DNA from: Ceratopteris richardii
Taxonomy: Eukaryota; Streptophyta; Polypodiopsida; Polypodiales; Pteridaceae
DNA length: 64,000 bases
Direction: 5' to 3'
Assembly (NCBI GenBank): GCA_020310875.1
Contig: CM035441.1
Location: forward strand, 82,383,878-82,447,877
Shown: positions 54,908-64,000 of the stretch, piece by piece
Numbering within the stretch: position 1 is the stretch's first letter
Layout: each line of letters begins with the position of its first letter
Made by a program: the position numbers and the translations under genes
The notes under the pieces: model-generated
Databases searched by the model: none
Seen by the model: the letters and a program-made list of their open reading frames with translations, nothing else
What the model was told of the DNA's origin: nothing

Positions 54908-55444
54908 TGTAATAAAGTAATTATATGATCTAAATGGCCGGTCGGTTTAAATAGATCTAAAATCAGACACCATTTGGTCACTCGTGTATGGCCAAAGTTC
55001 TCAAGACTAGAATTCATTATAAGTTCATGTGCTCTCTTAAAGAAGTAATCCACTTAGTCTAGTGGTTGAGTATCAAGGTAGTGAAGGAGGAGATCTTGGG
55101 TTCAACCCCCATGGGGAGCATGGGGAGAGACTTTTGCCCAAAGAGCCTTCTAACTCAAGTTAATGTGAGTTAACTTGAGTCCAAAGAGACTTAACTCAAG
55201 TGGCGAGTACAACAACGGCTAGTGGACTCTAGTGGAAGGTATTAAAGTAGTGGTTGAGATCACTTCAACCACTAGTAGACTCTAGTGCAAAATATTAAAG
55301 GAATGGTGGAGATTGCACATGCACTTGTGGACCCTAGCTACATTTGTGGTCCTCATTGATTTTTTCACCTATATATAGAGGCATACGGTTGGGGGTAAAA
55401 TCATCTCCCCATCGCATGGTGGCCCTAATTGTTAGTTTGTTGCA
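54908..55444 (+). repeat. 5' LTR of NA-2
   Basis: 537 bases, TGTAATAAAG to TTTGTTGCA. It has a TATA-like CCTATATATAGAGG near 55368-55381 and a stretch resembling a tRNA-type internal promoter (55054-55109). It aligns end to end with 58218-58734, with many substitutions and small gaps. Confidence 0.88.
55054..55109 (+). promoter_or_regulatory. tRNA-like A and B boxes in NA-2 LTR
   Basis: TTAGTCTAGTGGTTGAG at 55054-55070 resembles an A box, and GGTTCAACCCC at 55099-55109 a B box, about 45 bases apart as in tRNA genes and tRNA-derived SINEs. The 3' LTR keeps TAGCCTAGTGGTTAAG (58349-58364) and a degraded GGGTTAACCCC (58390-58400). It may be a captured SINE head. Activity is unknown. Confidence 0.55.
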
Positions 55445-55445
55445 T

Positions 55446-55457
55446 TGGTATCTGAGC
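55446..55457 (+). promoter_or_regulatory. Primer binding site, tRNA-Met type (NA-2)
   Basis: TGGTATCTGAGC starts one base after the LTR and differs from the plant initiator tRNA-Met site (TGGTATCAGAGC) at one position. It shows that NA-2 was copied by a standard LTR mechanism. Confidence 0.88.
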
Positions 55458-58203
55458 ACTTAAGATAGTTTCCAAAGTTCCATGAGCACTTAGAAGTGAA
55501 CACTCTCACTTGATTCCATCCCAAGAAGTGATGGAAATCAAAGAAAAGTGATTGAACTTTAGCATCAATTGAAATTTGAGGTTCAATAGATGGGTGTTAG
55601 GTTCCATGATTGCATCTTTGGTAACAATGCAAAGTGCCAAGAAAATATGAAAACTTTAAAAGATCTCTTCTTCTCAGTTCAGATAGAGAATCACTTTGTG
55701 ATTTCATCTAAGAGATTTGCAATTTCAAGATGAAACCTAAATAAGTGATCTTTAGGAAATGAGATAGTTCCTAAAGACAAGAACGTAAATGGAATATTCT
55801 AGTCTTCTATTTCATGAATCACGCCATTTTCCTATCATATTCAAGTTCAACTTCTCTTTTGGGAATACAAGAACTTCCAAGAAATGTATCTCAATTGATC
55901 TATCAACTTTTTCCAAAACAAGAAATAAGTTCATAAATATGATTAGTACAAGTGCACGATAATGTGATATCCCAAAAATAGAATCTATCACATGATGGAA
56001 GCTTTGATTCCTTTTTAGGTGTATTTCTCTAAAAAGAGGACAAAATCATTTATCCTAACTTATGGTTAGGAAGCAAAAGTAAATATTTTTAGCATATAGA
56101 TGTTTAGCCAAGAAAGTTGTCTAGAAAATAACTGTTTGGCGTGCTAAAATTTCAAAAATGTGGGATCCCTAAGCCTAAAGGTGGTTTTAAACCACAACGA
56201 CAGCTGCAACATGCCCAAGTTCAACCTAGTATGAGGAGCAAAGCATTTGCTTTCTTGATGCTCAAGTATGCATGCACTAATTCAAAGTAGCAATTTGAGC
56301 AACTTTTGGTTAGATTGATACATAAGGAATCTAGAAATGATTCTTTGAATGATTGAAGGTATGACATATCAATATTCTTGGCTATTATGCAATGATTCAT
56401 AGGTCTTTGGAGAAAAAGATGAATCTTCAGTATAATTAAGCTTCATGAAAGAAAGTTGGACAAGTGTATCTTTTGGAAAAGCTCATTGTGAAGCTTGATC
56501 ATTGAGGTCTTCCAAGGTATTAGCAAGCTATCACTTCTAGTAAAGAATCCAAATGATTCTTAAGTGATAAGAAGTCAGTGCTTTGTTCATTCTAAGATAA
56601 TTGTACATTGGTTCAATGATCAAAATATTCTTGTACTTTAAACTATGCAACCACAATGGGTTGTCAAAATATGTTTATAGTACTCAAGTAGCATAGAAAT
56701 ATTGATTAATGATAATAAATTTTGTTTCAAACTCAACAAGTACGTAGCACATAAATGATAGTTCAAGTCAAACTTTCATGATGGAATGGGAAACCATATC
56801 CTAGGTGATATTTATTCCTTAGTTTGACACTCAAGAAGTAAACACAACTCAAGAAATAAAGCTTTAGAGTATTGTCCAAAAGTCTACAATTCATTTAAAG
56901 GATCATTCAAGAGATGCAAACAATTCCAAGACAAATCCTTCGCTCATGTTCTTAATCCCTTAGGAGTAATTTTTCAAGAACTTGAAGAATAAATCTCTCC
57001 CTAGAAGTGAGAAAAAAATTATTCAAGCTAGTTAGACAACGTAGTTCCCAAGAAGTCCCAAACCACCGATAGTGGTACTTAACATCCAATGATTGATATA
57101 ACCCATAGGTGTTTCAATTTTGATGAGATTCTTAGCTTTGGAATCTACACGGCACTAGCACATGCTTAGATTTGAGTTGAGGTAAAGATCTCTAAAATCC
57201 CATGGGTAAGCCAAGAAGCTTTCGATAGTTCAAGAGATCTTACGATAAAGGCTAACTCTTTGTCATTCTTGCAAGATCAACAAGAATTGATCACACTTGG
57301 CAAGCTTTGTCCAAGAACTTGCGATTGAAAATATTATGAAGTTTTCCGAATACTGGCAATAATGCTCATACATGACTCATGAGTGTTAGCTCTTTAAGCA
57401 TTGATCTTCAGTTGGATTAAATTTTGGAATCAACATTTTTCCAAAATCAAGGCATAAAGAGTTTCAAGGTTCTATACATACCTTATATGTTTGGCATAAA
57501 AGTTCTCTGCAAGACCTAATGGTTGTATAAATAGAATGTAGCACCTTCATCTTAGCTCTCAATGTTGGTGCCAACAAGGATTCAAGAAAGGATCCTTAGA
57601 AATGATCATGAGAGCATTTAAAAGAAATAGAAAGCAAGCCAAACTCAGGATGTATTTTAATGGATTGGAGAAAGTTTCCATTATTATGGGAATGCTAGAT
57701 CCTTTTGAGAACTTTTCTTTGATGGCGACAAAGAAAAAGAACTCATGACTCATAAAAAGCATCAATTAGGTTATCTCTTTTTTAAGAAAGTGCATTGAAG
57801 TGATCATTACTTAAACCACTAGAAAAAAGGATAAAAAAGTGAATGAGAGTTTTTCTCCCACTTTCACATCAGAAGTGGTCTATAAAACTCAATCATGTAC
57901 AAATTATGAATCAATTTCACATTGAAAGGTTTTCACGTTCCTAAGGCAAAGCATGACATCATAAAATGGACTAGTAATTTGAATCTAACCATTTCACATG
58001 TTAGTGCTCAGATAGCACATAATGAAAATGGTGAATTATCTAGGGATGTTTATCACTTTATTAAGTGCAAAGTTAGATGGTGCTTTGAATCATTTGGGAT
58101 CTCACCACAAGATGAAAAATGTTCTTCTAGATTAGAACATGAGGTTGGGGGTTGCCTATAGTTACTATATATAAATTTATTTTCAAGGATGAAAATATTT
58201 CCC
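55458..58203 (+). other. NA-2 interior, no recognisable gene
   Basis: No gag or pol motif. The largest plus-strand frame (57922-58161, 79 codons) resembles nothing I know; its text (AQIAHNENGELSRDVYHF) may be a worn-out fragment. Much of 55600-57400 is related to 59400-60600 downstream, for example the segments TTGCATCTTTGGTAACAATGC and AAGATGAAACCTAAAT. Confidence 0.65.
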
Positions 58204-58216
58204 AAGGGGGGAAGGA
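58204..58216 (+). promoter_or_regulatory. Polypurine tract (NA-2)
   Basis: AAGGGGGGAAGGA, one base before the 3' LTR start at 58218. Together with the primer site it gives all the signals needed for reverse transcription in trans. Confidence 0.85.
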
Positions 58217-58217
58217 A

Positions 58218-58734
58218 TATAATAAAGTAATTATATGATCTAAGTGTCTCGTCAGTTCAGCTAGATATGAAACCAGACACCATTTGGTCACTCACGTGTA
58301 TGGCCAAAGATCTCGAGACTAGACTTAAGTATAAGTCCATGTGCTATCTAGCCTAGTGGTTAAGTCTCAAGGTTGTGAAGGAAGAGGTCGGGTTAACCCC
58401 CCATGGGGACCATGGGGAGAGAGTTTTGCCCAAAGATCCTTCTAAATCAAGTAAACACGAGTTAACCTAATTCTAGAGAGACTTAACTTGAGTGGTGAGT
58501 ACACCAACCACTAGTGGAATCTAGTGGAAGGTATTAAAGCAGTGTTCAAGATCACTTCAACCACTAGTAGAATCTAGTGGAAGATATTAAGAATGGTGGA
58601 GATTGCACATGCACTTGTGGATTCTAGTTAAATTTGTGGTCCTCATTGATTCAAGCACCTATACATAGAGGCATAAGGTTGGGAGGAGAGTAATGTCTCT
58701 AGCACATGGTGGTCCTAGTAGTTAGTTTTTTGCA
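58218..58734 (+). repeat. 3' LTR of NA-2
   Basis: 517 bases, TATAATAAAG (the initial TG has become TA) to TTTTTTGCA. Shared blocks with the 5' LTR include CAGACACCATTTGGTCACTC, CATGGGGAGAGA, CACTAGTAGA and GCATGGTGG-like text. The divergence shows an old insertion. Confidence 0.88.
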
Positions 58735-60930
58735 CATATTCATGTTGATACATAAATAAAGGGAACCAAGAGTAATATGTTTATGCATAACATAGGTGCA
58801 TGAAGTGCATGCATGTCAAACATACTTAATGCAAAGGACCACTTGAATCCAACTGAGCTTGCAAGAACATGCAAGCTTGTGTATTTTCATGCAAGCATAT
58901 GGATTTGCATGCAAGCACTTGCATTTGCATTAATAAAACACAGTCTTGTTTGCTAGTATATAAAAGTAAATAGAATTTATATATCTCATTATTTAGCTTA
59001 CTTTTTAAGTTAAAGTGTGAATTAGGGAAGAAGTAAAGGTAGATAGTTTCCACATCATGGTGGCTACAAGTTTGCAACTCAAGTATTCATAAGATTCCTT
59101 CCTAAAGTGATGCTAAGTTATCAAATAATTAGTGTAAAGTTTACATCAATTAGCAAAGTAAGCACTGCTTAGTAAAAAGTAAGTAAAATAAGGAAAAAAA
59201 CAAGTTAAGAAGCTACATTCAAAGAGATGTGTTTTCTTGCCATATATATAGCCAAGAAGTCTTGAATACTTACAAAATTTGATTATTCAATGATTTCGAT
59301 AAGTATTGGAGACACTAAGAGAGTCATTTGAAAAGATTCTCAATTGATTTCATCCAAGGGAAGGATAGCCGTCAAATACAAGTGAACGAATGTAGCCAAA
59401 AAAGAAGCTTTCAAGTTCAATAAAGATGTGTTTTTTTGTATTGATGCATCTATGGTAACGATGCATAGTGCAAAGAAATTATGAAAATTTGAAAAATATT
59501 CTTCTTAGAAGATTTTGGGAGTTATTTTGTGGTTACATCTAAGAAATTTGTATCTCAAGATGAAACCCAAATGAGTTATCTTTTGTAGATGTTTTTAGGT
59601 CCTAAATAGAAGACCTTAAATGAAATAGTAAATTTTCCCATACCCAATGATGAATTTATCCTTTGGGAATTTAAAATCTTCAAGTATTGGATCTTAATTC
59701 ATCCATGAGCTTTCCCAAATCCTAGTAAAAGTTTATGAAAATGTTAAGAAAAGAATAAAGATGTCCTTACAAAAGACATGTAGTTAAAGATAGAAGTTAT
59801 CATATGATGGCCCCTTGGAACTCGTTTCAAGTAAACTCTCTGACAAGGAGAGATCCATCAAATAGAGAATATGGTTGTAATTGATGCATTAGAAAGTTTC
59901 TAATGCAAACAGCTTCCAAGTTGTAGATATTAGAAAGTTGAAAGTTTTCCAAAAAGAAACTTGATGGCATGTTCTGATTACTAAAATTTGGGATCCCACT
60001 AACTTTGAGAAGGTATTTGCAACCATAAAGTTTAATAAAGCATGCCAAAGTTTCTACTTCTCTAAAAGAAAGTATGAAGGTCAAAAGAATTTGAAGTTTC
60101 AAGTATGTAGTCAAATACTATCAATACAATAATTAAGTACGTGGAAGGTGTAACTTATGTTTACACATCTTTTAAGGAATTTCTTAAAGGTGAAATCAAA
60201 AAGCTTCAATAGATGCTTAGACTTAAGCACTAGAGAGATTCCTATAACACCCTAGGGTAGCTACTTAAAGCTTCAATCAGAAACGAATCTAAAGATAAGA
60301 ATAGACTCTTGTCACTCAAGTTGATTGAGTAAGAACCAATAGGTCTTGAATATGAGAAATTCAATTCTCTTGGAAATCCATTGGTTTTCTTTCCAAAACC
60401 TTAACAAAGAAGGATGGGTATTTATTTCATTAAATGGTTCAAGCTTCCAAAGTTATTTATAGGTCGGGAATGAGATTCTGGAATGAACTTGTGATTAAAG
60501 CATTTGAAACCTAGCAAAGATGAAAGATAGAAATAATTCTTTGACTTCAATTCAGAAGATTTTAGTCAAAGATACTCTATAGTGATGTATCTAGATGTTA
60601 TAGTAAATATCAACTACATTTCAATGTTGAATATAAAGTATGATGATCTAGGACACCAGTTTCTATACTCATATTAATGTAGGAAAGATGGTATGGGACA
60701 TCAAACCTTGGGATGGTAGATATCTTTTATTCCTGGATTGAATCTTTAAGTAAGATTGAAGTCCCAAGGGGATTGAAACTTCAAAGGTGAAATTCAAGTT
60801 CAAGATGGTCAATGATATGACTTGAGAAAACCCACTTCAAGAAAGAATCAACAAGTAAGCTAGAAGATAATGTAGTAACTAAATTCTAGGATCTTCATTT
60901 AAACTTCACATACAACAAGTATGGTCTTAC
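58735..60930 (+). other. Second NA-2-like interior sequence
   Basis: From about 59300 to 60700 this is homologous to the NA-2 interior in the same direction: GCATCTATGGTAACGATGCA, AAGATGAAACCCAAATGA, a TATCATATGATGG segment, and TGCTTAGACTTAAGCAC-like text. It has no LTR of its own immediately before it; 58735-59290 has ATGCAAGC repeats instead. It looks like an older copy of the family into which, or next to which, NA-2 was inserted. No gene seen. Confidence 0.6.
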
Positions 60931-60949
60931 TTGATTCGTAAAAATTTAT

Positions 60950-61900
60950 GCATAAATAAATCAAGCATCCAAAAGCCTATTGATGGAGAACAACATCAAA
61001 TGCATCTCCAGCATCATGAAGACAGCCATGAAGACAACTATAAACTTATTTCCATAGGATTGGCAATAAGTTTGCAATCTTCACGGCCAAAATGTTACAA
61101 TAATGTGTCAATATATTTTGTTTGAAATAGATATATTCCACCATCAACTTGCATAAATTGAATGCCCAAATAATGATGCAAATGCCCCAAATCTAACATC
61201 TCAAAAGATGCATGCAAATCAGCCTTAAAATCAGCAATATGCTTCTTATTAAGACCAATGCAGCATCATCAACATAGACAACAATAATCAGAAGCAAATC
61301 ATTTGCATGCTTAACATATAAGGTGCTCTCAATTAGACTATTTTCAAACCCATGTGCAATCAAGTAGGCATGTATCTTTTCGTACCAAGCACGTGGTGCT
61401 TGCTTCAAACCATATAATGCCTTTTTCAACATGCACACTTTGTTTTCATGCCTTTTCTAGCACAAAACCATGGGGCAAAAATACATACACTTCTTCATGT
61501 AAGTCACCATTAAGAAATGTAGTTTTATTATCCAATTGATATACACTCCAACCATGGTAAGATGCAAGTGCACAAATGCTAAAAATGGTGGTCATTTGGC
61601 ATGTGGGAGCAAAGGTCTCATCCAAATCAATGTCTCTCTCTTGAGCATAACCTTTTGCAACAAGCATAGCCTTATACCTATCAACTATTCCACCACGCTT
61701 ATGTTTCAGCTTGTATACCCATTTAGTGCCAATGGCCTTTTACATGGAGGAAAATCACATAAATGCCAAGTACCATTCCTCACAATAGCATCATATTTTG
61801 AATGCATAGCAGCCACCCATTTTTTTGCATTTTGTGCTTCATCAAAAGAAACAAGCTCATTCACATTACAAAGACTAGAGGCAGCCAATCATAACAATCT
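60950..61900 (-). pseudogene. Reverse transcriptase (CoB-3)
   Basis: ASSLCNVNELVSFDEAQNAKKW, GTWHLCDFPPCKRPLALNG, then AKGYAQERDIDLDETFAP, YQLDNKTTFLNGDLHEEVYV, KALYGLKQAPRAWYEKIHAYL, STLYVKHANDLLLIIVVYVDDAAL. The catalytic Y-V-D-D is intact. Similarity ends after a KADLHAS-like region near 60950. Four frames are used across this stretch. Confidence 0.87.
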
Positions 61901-62039
61901 CATGGAAAACAAGCACTATGATAACCTGAACAAGTACGATATGATAGAGGTTCATCAAATTTGCTATCTCACAAAGTGTGCACTAGCCATTTGGGCATAG
62001 ATTTTGCATCCTCTATATCAACCCTCTCATCAACAAGTG

Positions 62040-63041
62040 CATCATGTAAATCCACATAAAAAATGCAATGATCTACATCATAATGTGAAACTTGAAAAGG
62101 TTGAGAAATTGCCTCATTTGGATCAAGACTTGACTATCCACCATAAAAAGAGGTAGCAAAGTGTCATACATATCTTTGGAGCTAACTGATGTCTCATTAG
62201 TGATGGTTGAATTGCATCTTCCACAAAACAACATCACGACTAACCAAAATGTGTTTAGTTTGTGGATGATACAAATGATAGCCTTTGCTTTCATAACTAT
62301 ACCCAACGAAAATATATTTTATTGCTTTATCATCCAACTTTTTGCATTATTGTTTAGGCACTGATGCATATGCCAGATAACCAAAGACACACCGATGAGT
62401 AACAAATGGCTTGCAACCATGCCAAGCCTCATATGGAGTGATAGACCTCAATGCTTTGGGGGGACATCTATTAAGAACATATGTTGCACACATAATAGCC
62501 TCAAGCTAGAAGCTATATGGTAAAGCATGACTTTTGACCATACACCTCACCATCTCCATGAGAGACCTATTCTTTCTTTCAACAACTCTATTTTTTTTAG
62601 GTGTATATGGCATTGTATGCTGATGTTTTATCCCACATTTATCTAGAAATGCATTAAAATCAGAAGACATATAATCCCCCCTCGACCAGAATAGAGGGTG
62701 CATATTTTACATGCTAAAAATTTTGCAGTCAAAACCAAACTGTTTGAGGCACATTTGCACTTTTGACTTTGCATCCAATGTATACACCCATGCATGCTTG
62801 GAAAAATCTTCAATAAAATTCATGAAGTAAAGGTAGTTCCCAAAAGAAGGCGTCTGCATAGGACCACATACGTCACTATGAATAAGCTACAATTTCTCAA
62901 TAGCTCGTATTGAAACAACTTTTGGGAAGGATGACCATTGCATTTAGAAACTACAACCTTCACATACATGTTTATGAGGTGCCTTAAGTTTGGGTAGAGA
63001 GAACACCATTTCAAATTTTTGCAAGTGTAGCAAATTAGCAA
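62040..63041 (-). pseudogene. Integrase (CoB-3)
   Basis: CKNLKWCSLYPNLRHLINM belongs to the pre-integrase/integrase boundary; SDFNAFLDKCGIKHQHTMPYTP and NRVVERKNRSLMEMVR contain the catalytic Glu (about 62580-62600). The C-terminal half (62073-62500) has AWHGCKP-like, YSYESKGYHLYHPQTKHILVS-like and SSKDMYDTLLP text in broken frames. Matches CoB-1 integrase throughout. Confidence 0.8.
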
Positions 63042-63099
63042 AATTCAGATGACCAAAGCATGCATGCCAAATATTTGCATTTGAGATAGTTTGAGAATC

Positions 63100-63440
63100 T
63101 TATACTGCACATGTTGAATCATTCATAGATTTTGCATAGTCTATGGGCTTATACAGCCCATGACATAAAATTCTAAAAGCAATAATAACATTTCCAGTTG
63201 ACAGATCATGAACTGCACATCTATCATCAACAAATTCGACAACCAAGCCAATCTTGGCAAATGCTAAAACTGACAATAGATTTTTCTTAATCCATGGCAT
63301 AAACAAAGCATTTGAAGATGTGAAAGAACTAGCATCATGAGTAGTCAAAATGACCTTACTAGATCCCATTACGGAATAGGATGAGTTGTTAGCGCATATG
63401 ACAGTATTCCCTATAGATGTAAGCTCAAGCAAATCGACAA
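63100..63440 (-). pseudogene. Protease end and pre-integrase (CoB-3)
   Basis: LTSIGNTVICANNSSYSVMGSS, SKVILTTHDASSFTSSNALFMPWIKKNLLSVLAFAKIGLVVEFVDDRCAVHD, the standard copia protease-to-pre-integrase transition. It begins directly beside the foreign segment at 63441. CoB-1 at 15283 lacks the segment between NLLS and EFVDD. Confidence 0.82.
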
Positions 63441-63838
63441 TGTCAGTCTTAGGAGCTCAAGGAGTCGTGACCACCAAGGAAGTACTCTCCAAGTTCCAGT
63501 TCAAGTTATCGTCTTGTCCTTGTTCTAGTATTGTCTAGTCTTGTATCTTGGACATCCTGTTGTGTCCTATTGTAATCTTGTAGTACGAGATCTTGTCGGG
63601 TTATTTCTTGTATCTAGTTCATACCCCTAAAGGGCATTCTTGTGATCGAGATATCTTGTTCCATACCTATGGTTTCGGGTTTTGGGATCTCTTGTATCAT
63701 CTCTAGTCCAGTTTTCCATACCTATCAGTCCCAGGTTGTGGGACGTCTTGTATCAATTACATATTTTTGTGTCATTTTCCTTGTGTGGGTGTTCTTGTAA
63801 TCATAAGTGTATTTCCAAAATCTTATCCATTGTAGTCA
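63441..63838. repeat. 398-bp insertion in CoB-3, solo-LTR-like
   Basis: Begins TGTCAGTC and ends TAGTCA, lies between two parts of the CoB-3 protease, and has no coding content. Inside, CTTGTATC-like words recur and a unit of about 55 bases is tandemly repeated (TTCCATACCTAT… at 63659 and again at 63715). I saw no clear target duplication at its ends, so solo LTR is a guess. Confidence 0.45.
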
Positions 63839-64000
63839 GAGAGCACAATCTAATGCTCCCCTGGCAATATGTTTGGTTGCCCTACTATCAAAGTACCAAA
63901 CATCTGAGTCTACTATAGACATACATTGTTCATGAGAAGATGGTTTATAGCTACAAGCAGTAGTAAATGCTCGTTCCTCATTCTACAGAAGATTAGTAGA
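63839..64000 (-). pseudogene. Protease start (CoB-3)
   Basis: The frame reads EQCMSIVDSDVWYFDSRATKHIA, the copia protease active-site region W-Y/F-D-S-G-A-T-x-H, with the Gly changed to Arg (D-S-R). The protease cleaves gag-pol. It leaves the window at the gag side. Confidence 0.78.

Larger units (their letters stand above)
54908..58734 (+). mobile_element. NA-2, LTR element with non-coding interior
   Basis: Two LTRs (54908-55444 and 58218-58734), a tRNA-Met primer site and a polypurine tract define a complete plus-strand element of 3,827 bases. Flanking pentamers TATAT (54903-54907) and CATAT (58735-58739) differ at one base and look like an aged target duplication. The 2.77-kb interior holds no gag or pol I could recognise. 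Enzymes would have had to come from another element. Confidence 0.85.
60950..64000 (-). mobile_element. CoB-3, Ty1/copia element running off the right edge
   Basis: On the minus strand: protease, an insertion (63441-63838), pre-integrase, integrase and RT to about 60950, where it is cut by NA-2-like sequence. It is the best-ordered copy of the CoB family and was used here to interpret CoB-1 and CoB-2. All frames carry stops. Gag would lie beyond 64000. Confidence 0.87.

Noticed and set aside
55054..55109. Functional tRNA gene
   Set aside because: A and B boxes only; no cloverleaf with acceptor stem or anticodon arm could be read.

Overview
This is a plant nuclear window, AT-rich, made almost entirely of decayed and nested retrotransposons. 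I found no host protein gene, no rRNA or tRNA gene, and nothing bacterial. Plant origin is shown by the families: Ty3/gypsy and Ty1/copia pol proteins of plant type, a leader primer site matching plant tRNA-Asp, copia primer sites matching initiator tRNA-Met, and a plant L1-type LINE with a C-terminal zinc region. The density, nesting and depth of decay suggest a large, slowly purged genome such as a gymnosperm. That last step is inference. The names GyA, GyB and so on are mine.

Layout. 1-3111 (-): GyA-1, a Ty3/gypsy pol running off the left edge. 3112-8390 (+): GyB, a different Ty3/gypsy with gag, protease, RT, RNase H and integrase, then about 1 kb of non-coding sequence with a TATA box. 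9419-13642 (-): CoA-1, a Ty1/copia element with its 5' LTR, inserted into the RT of CoB-1 (13643-16603, -), a copia copy with scrambled domain order. 16604-18300: unrecognised repetitive sequence. 18300-21400 (-): GyC, a gypsy gag-protease-RT. 21631-23030 (+): the LINE fragment. 23072-24410 (-): CoA-2, a 3' LTR plus RNase H. 24411-45215 (+): GyA-2, the most complete element, split by NA-1 (31488-40469, -), an LTR element without coding capacity that left a 5-bp target duplication. 45216-47035 (+): GyD. 48875-51060 (+): GyA-3. 52512-54080 (-): CoB-2. 54908-58734 (+): NA-2, an LTR-to-LTR non-coding element. 58735-60930: sequence related to the NA-2 interior. 60950-64000 (-): CoB-3.

The most interesting system is the GyA family, seen in three copies. 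Its integrase carries two successive H2C2 zinc-binding modules. A second retropepsin-like domain with its own D-S-G motif lies downstream of integrase, in addition to the normal protease upstream of RT. Its gag has three zinc knuckles with the short spacing CX2CX3HX4C. Its leader between primer site and gag holds about 27 copies of a GTATCGTATCG-like core at a steady 22-23 bp period, with unrelated bases between the cores.

All pol genes here are dead, through stop codons, frameshifts, deletions or loss of catalytic residues, so the coding entries are pseudogenes. In an intact element, gag would form the particle, protease would cut the polyprotein, RT and RNase H would copy RNA to DNA from the tRNA primer, and integrase would insert the copy.
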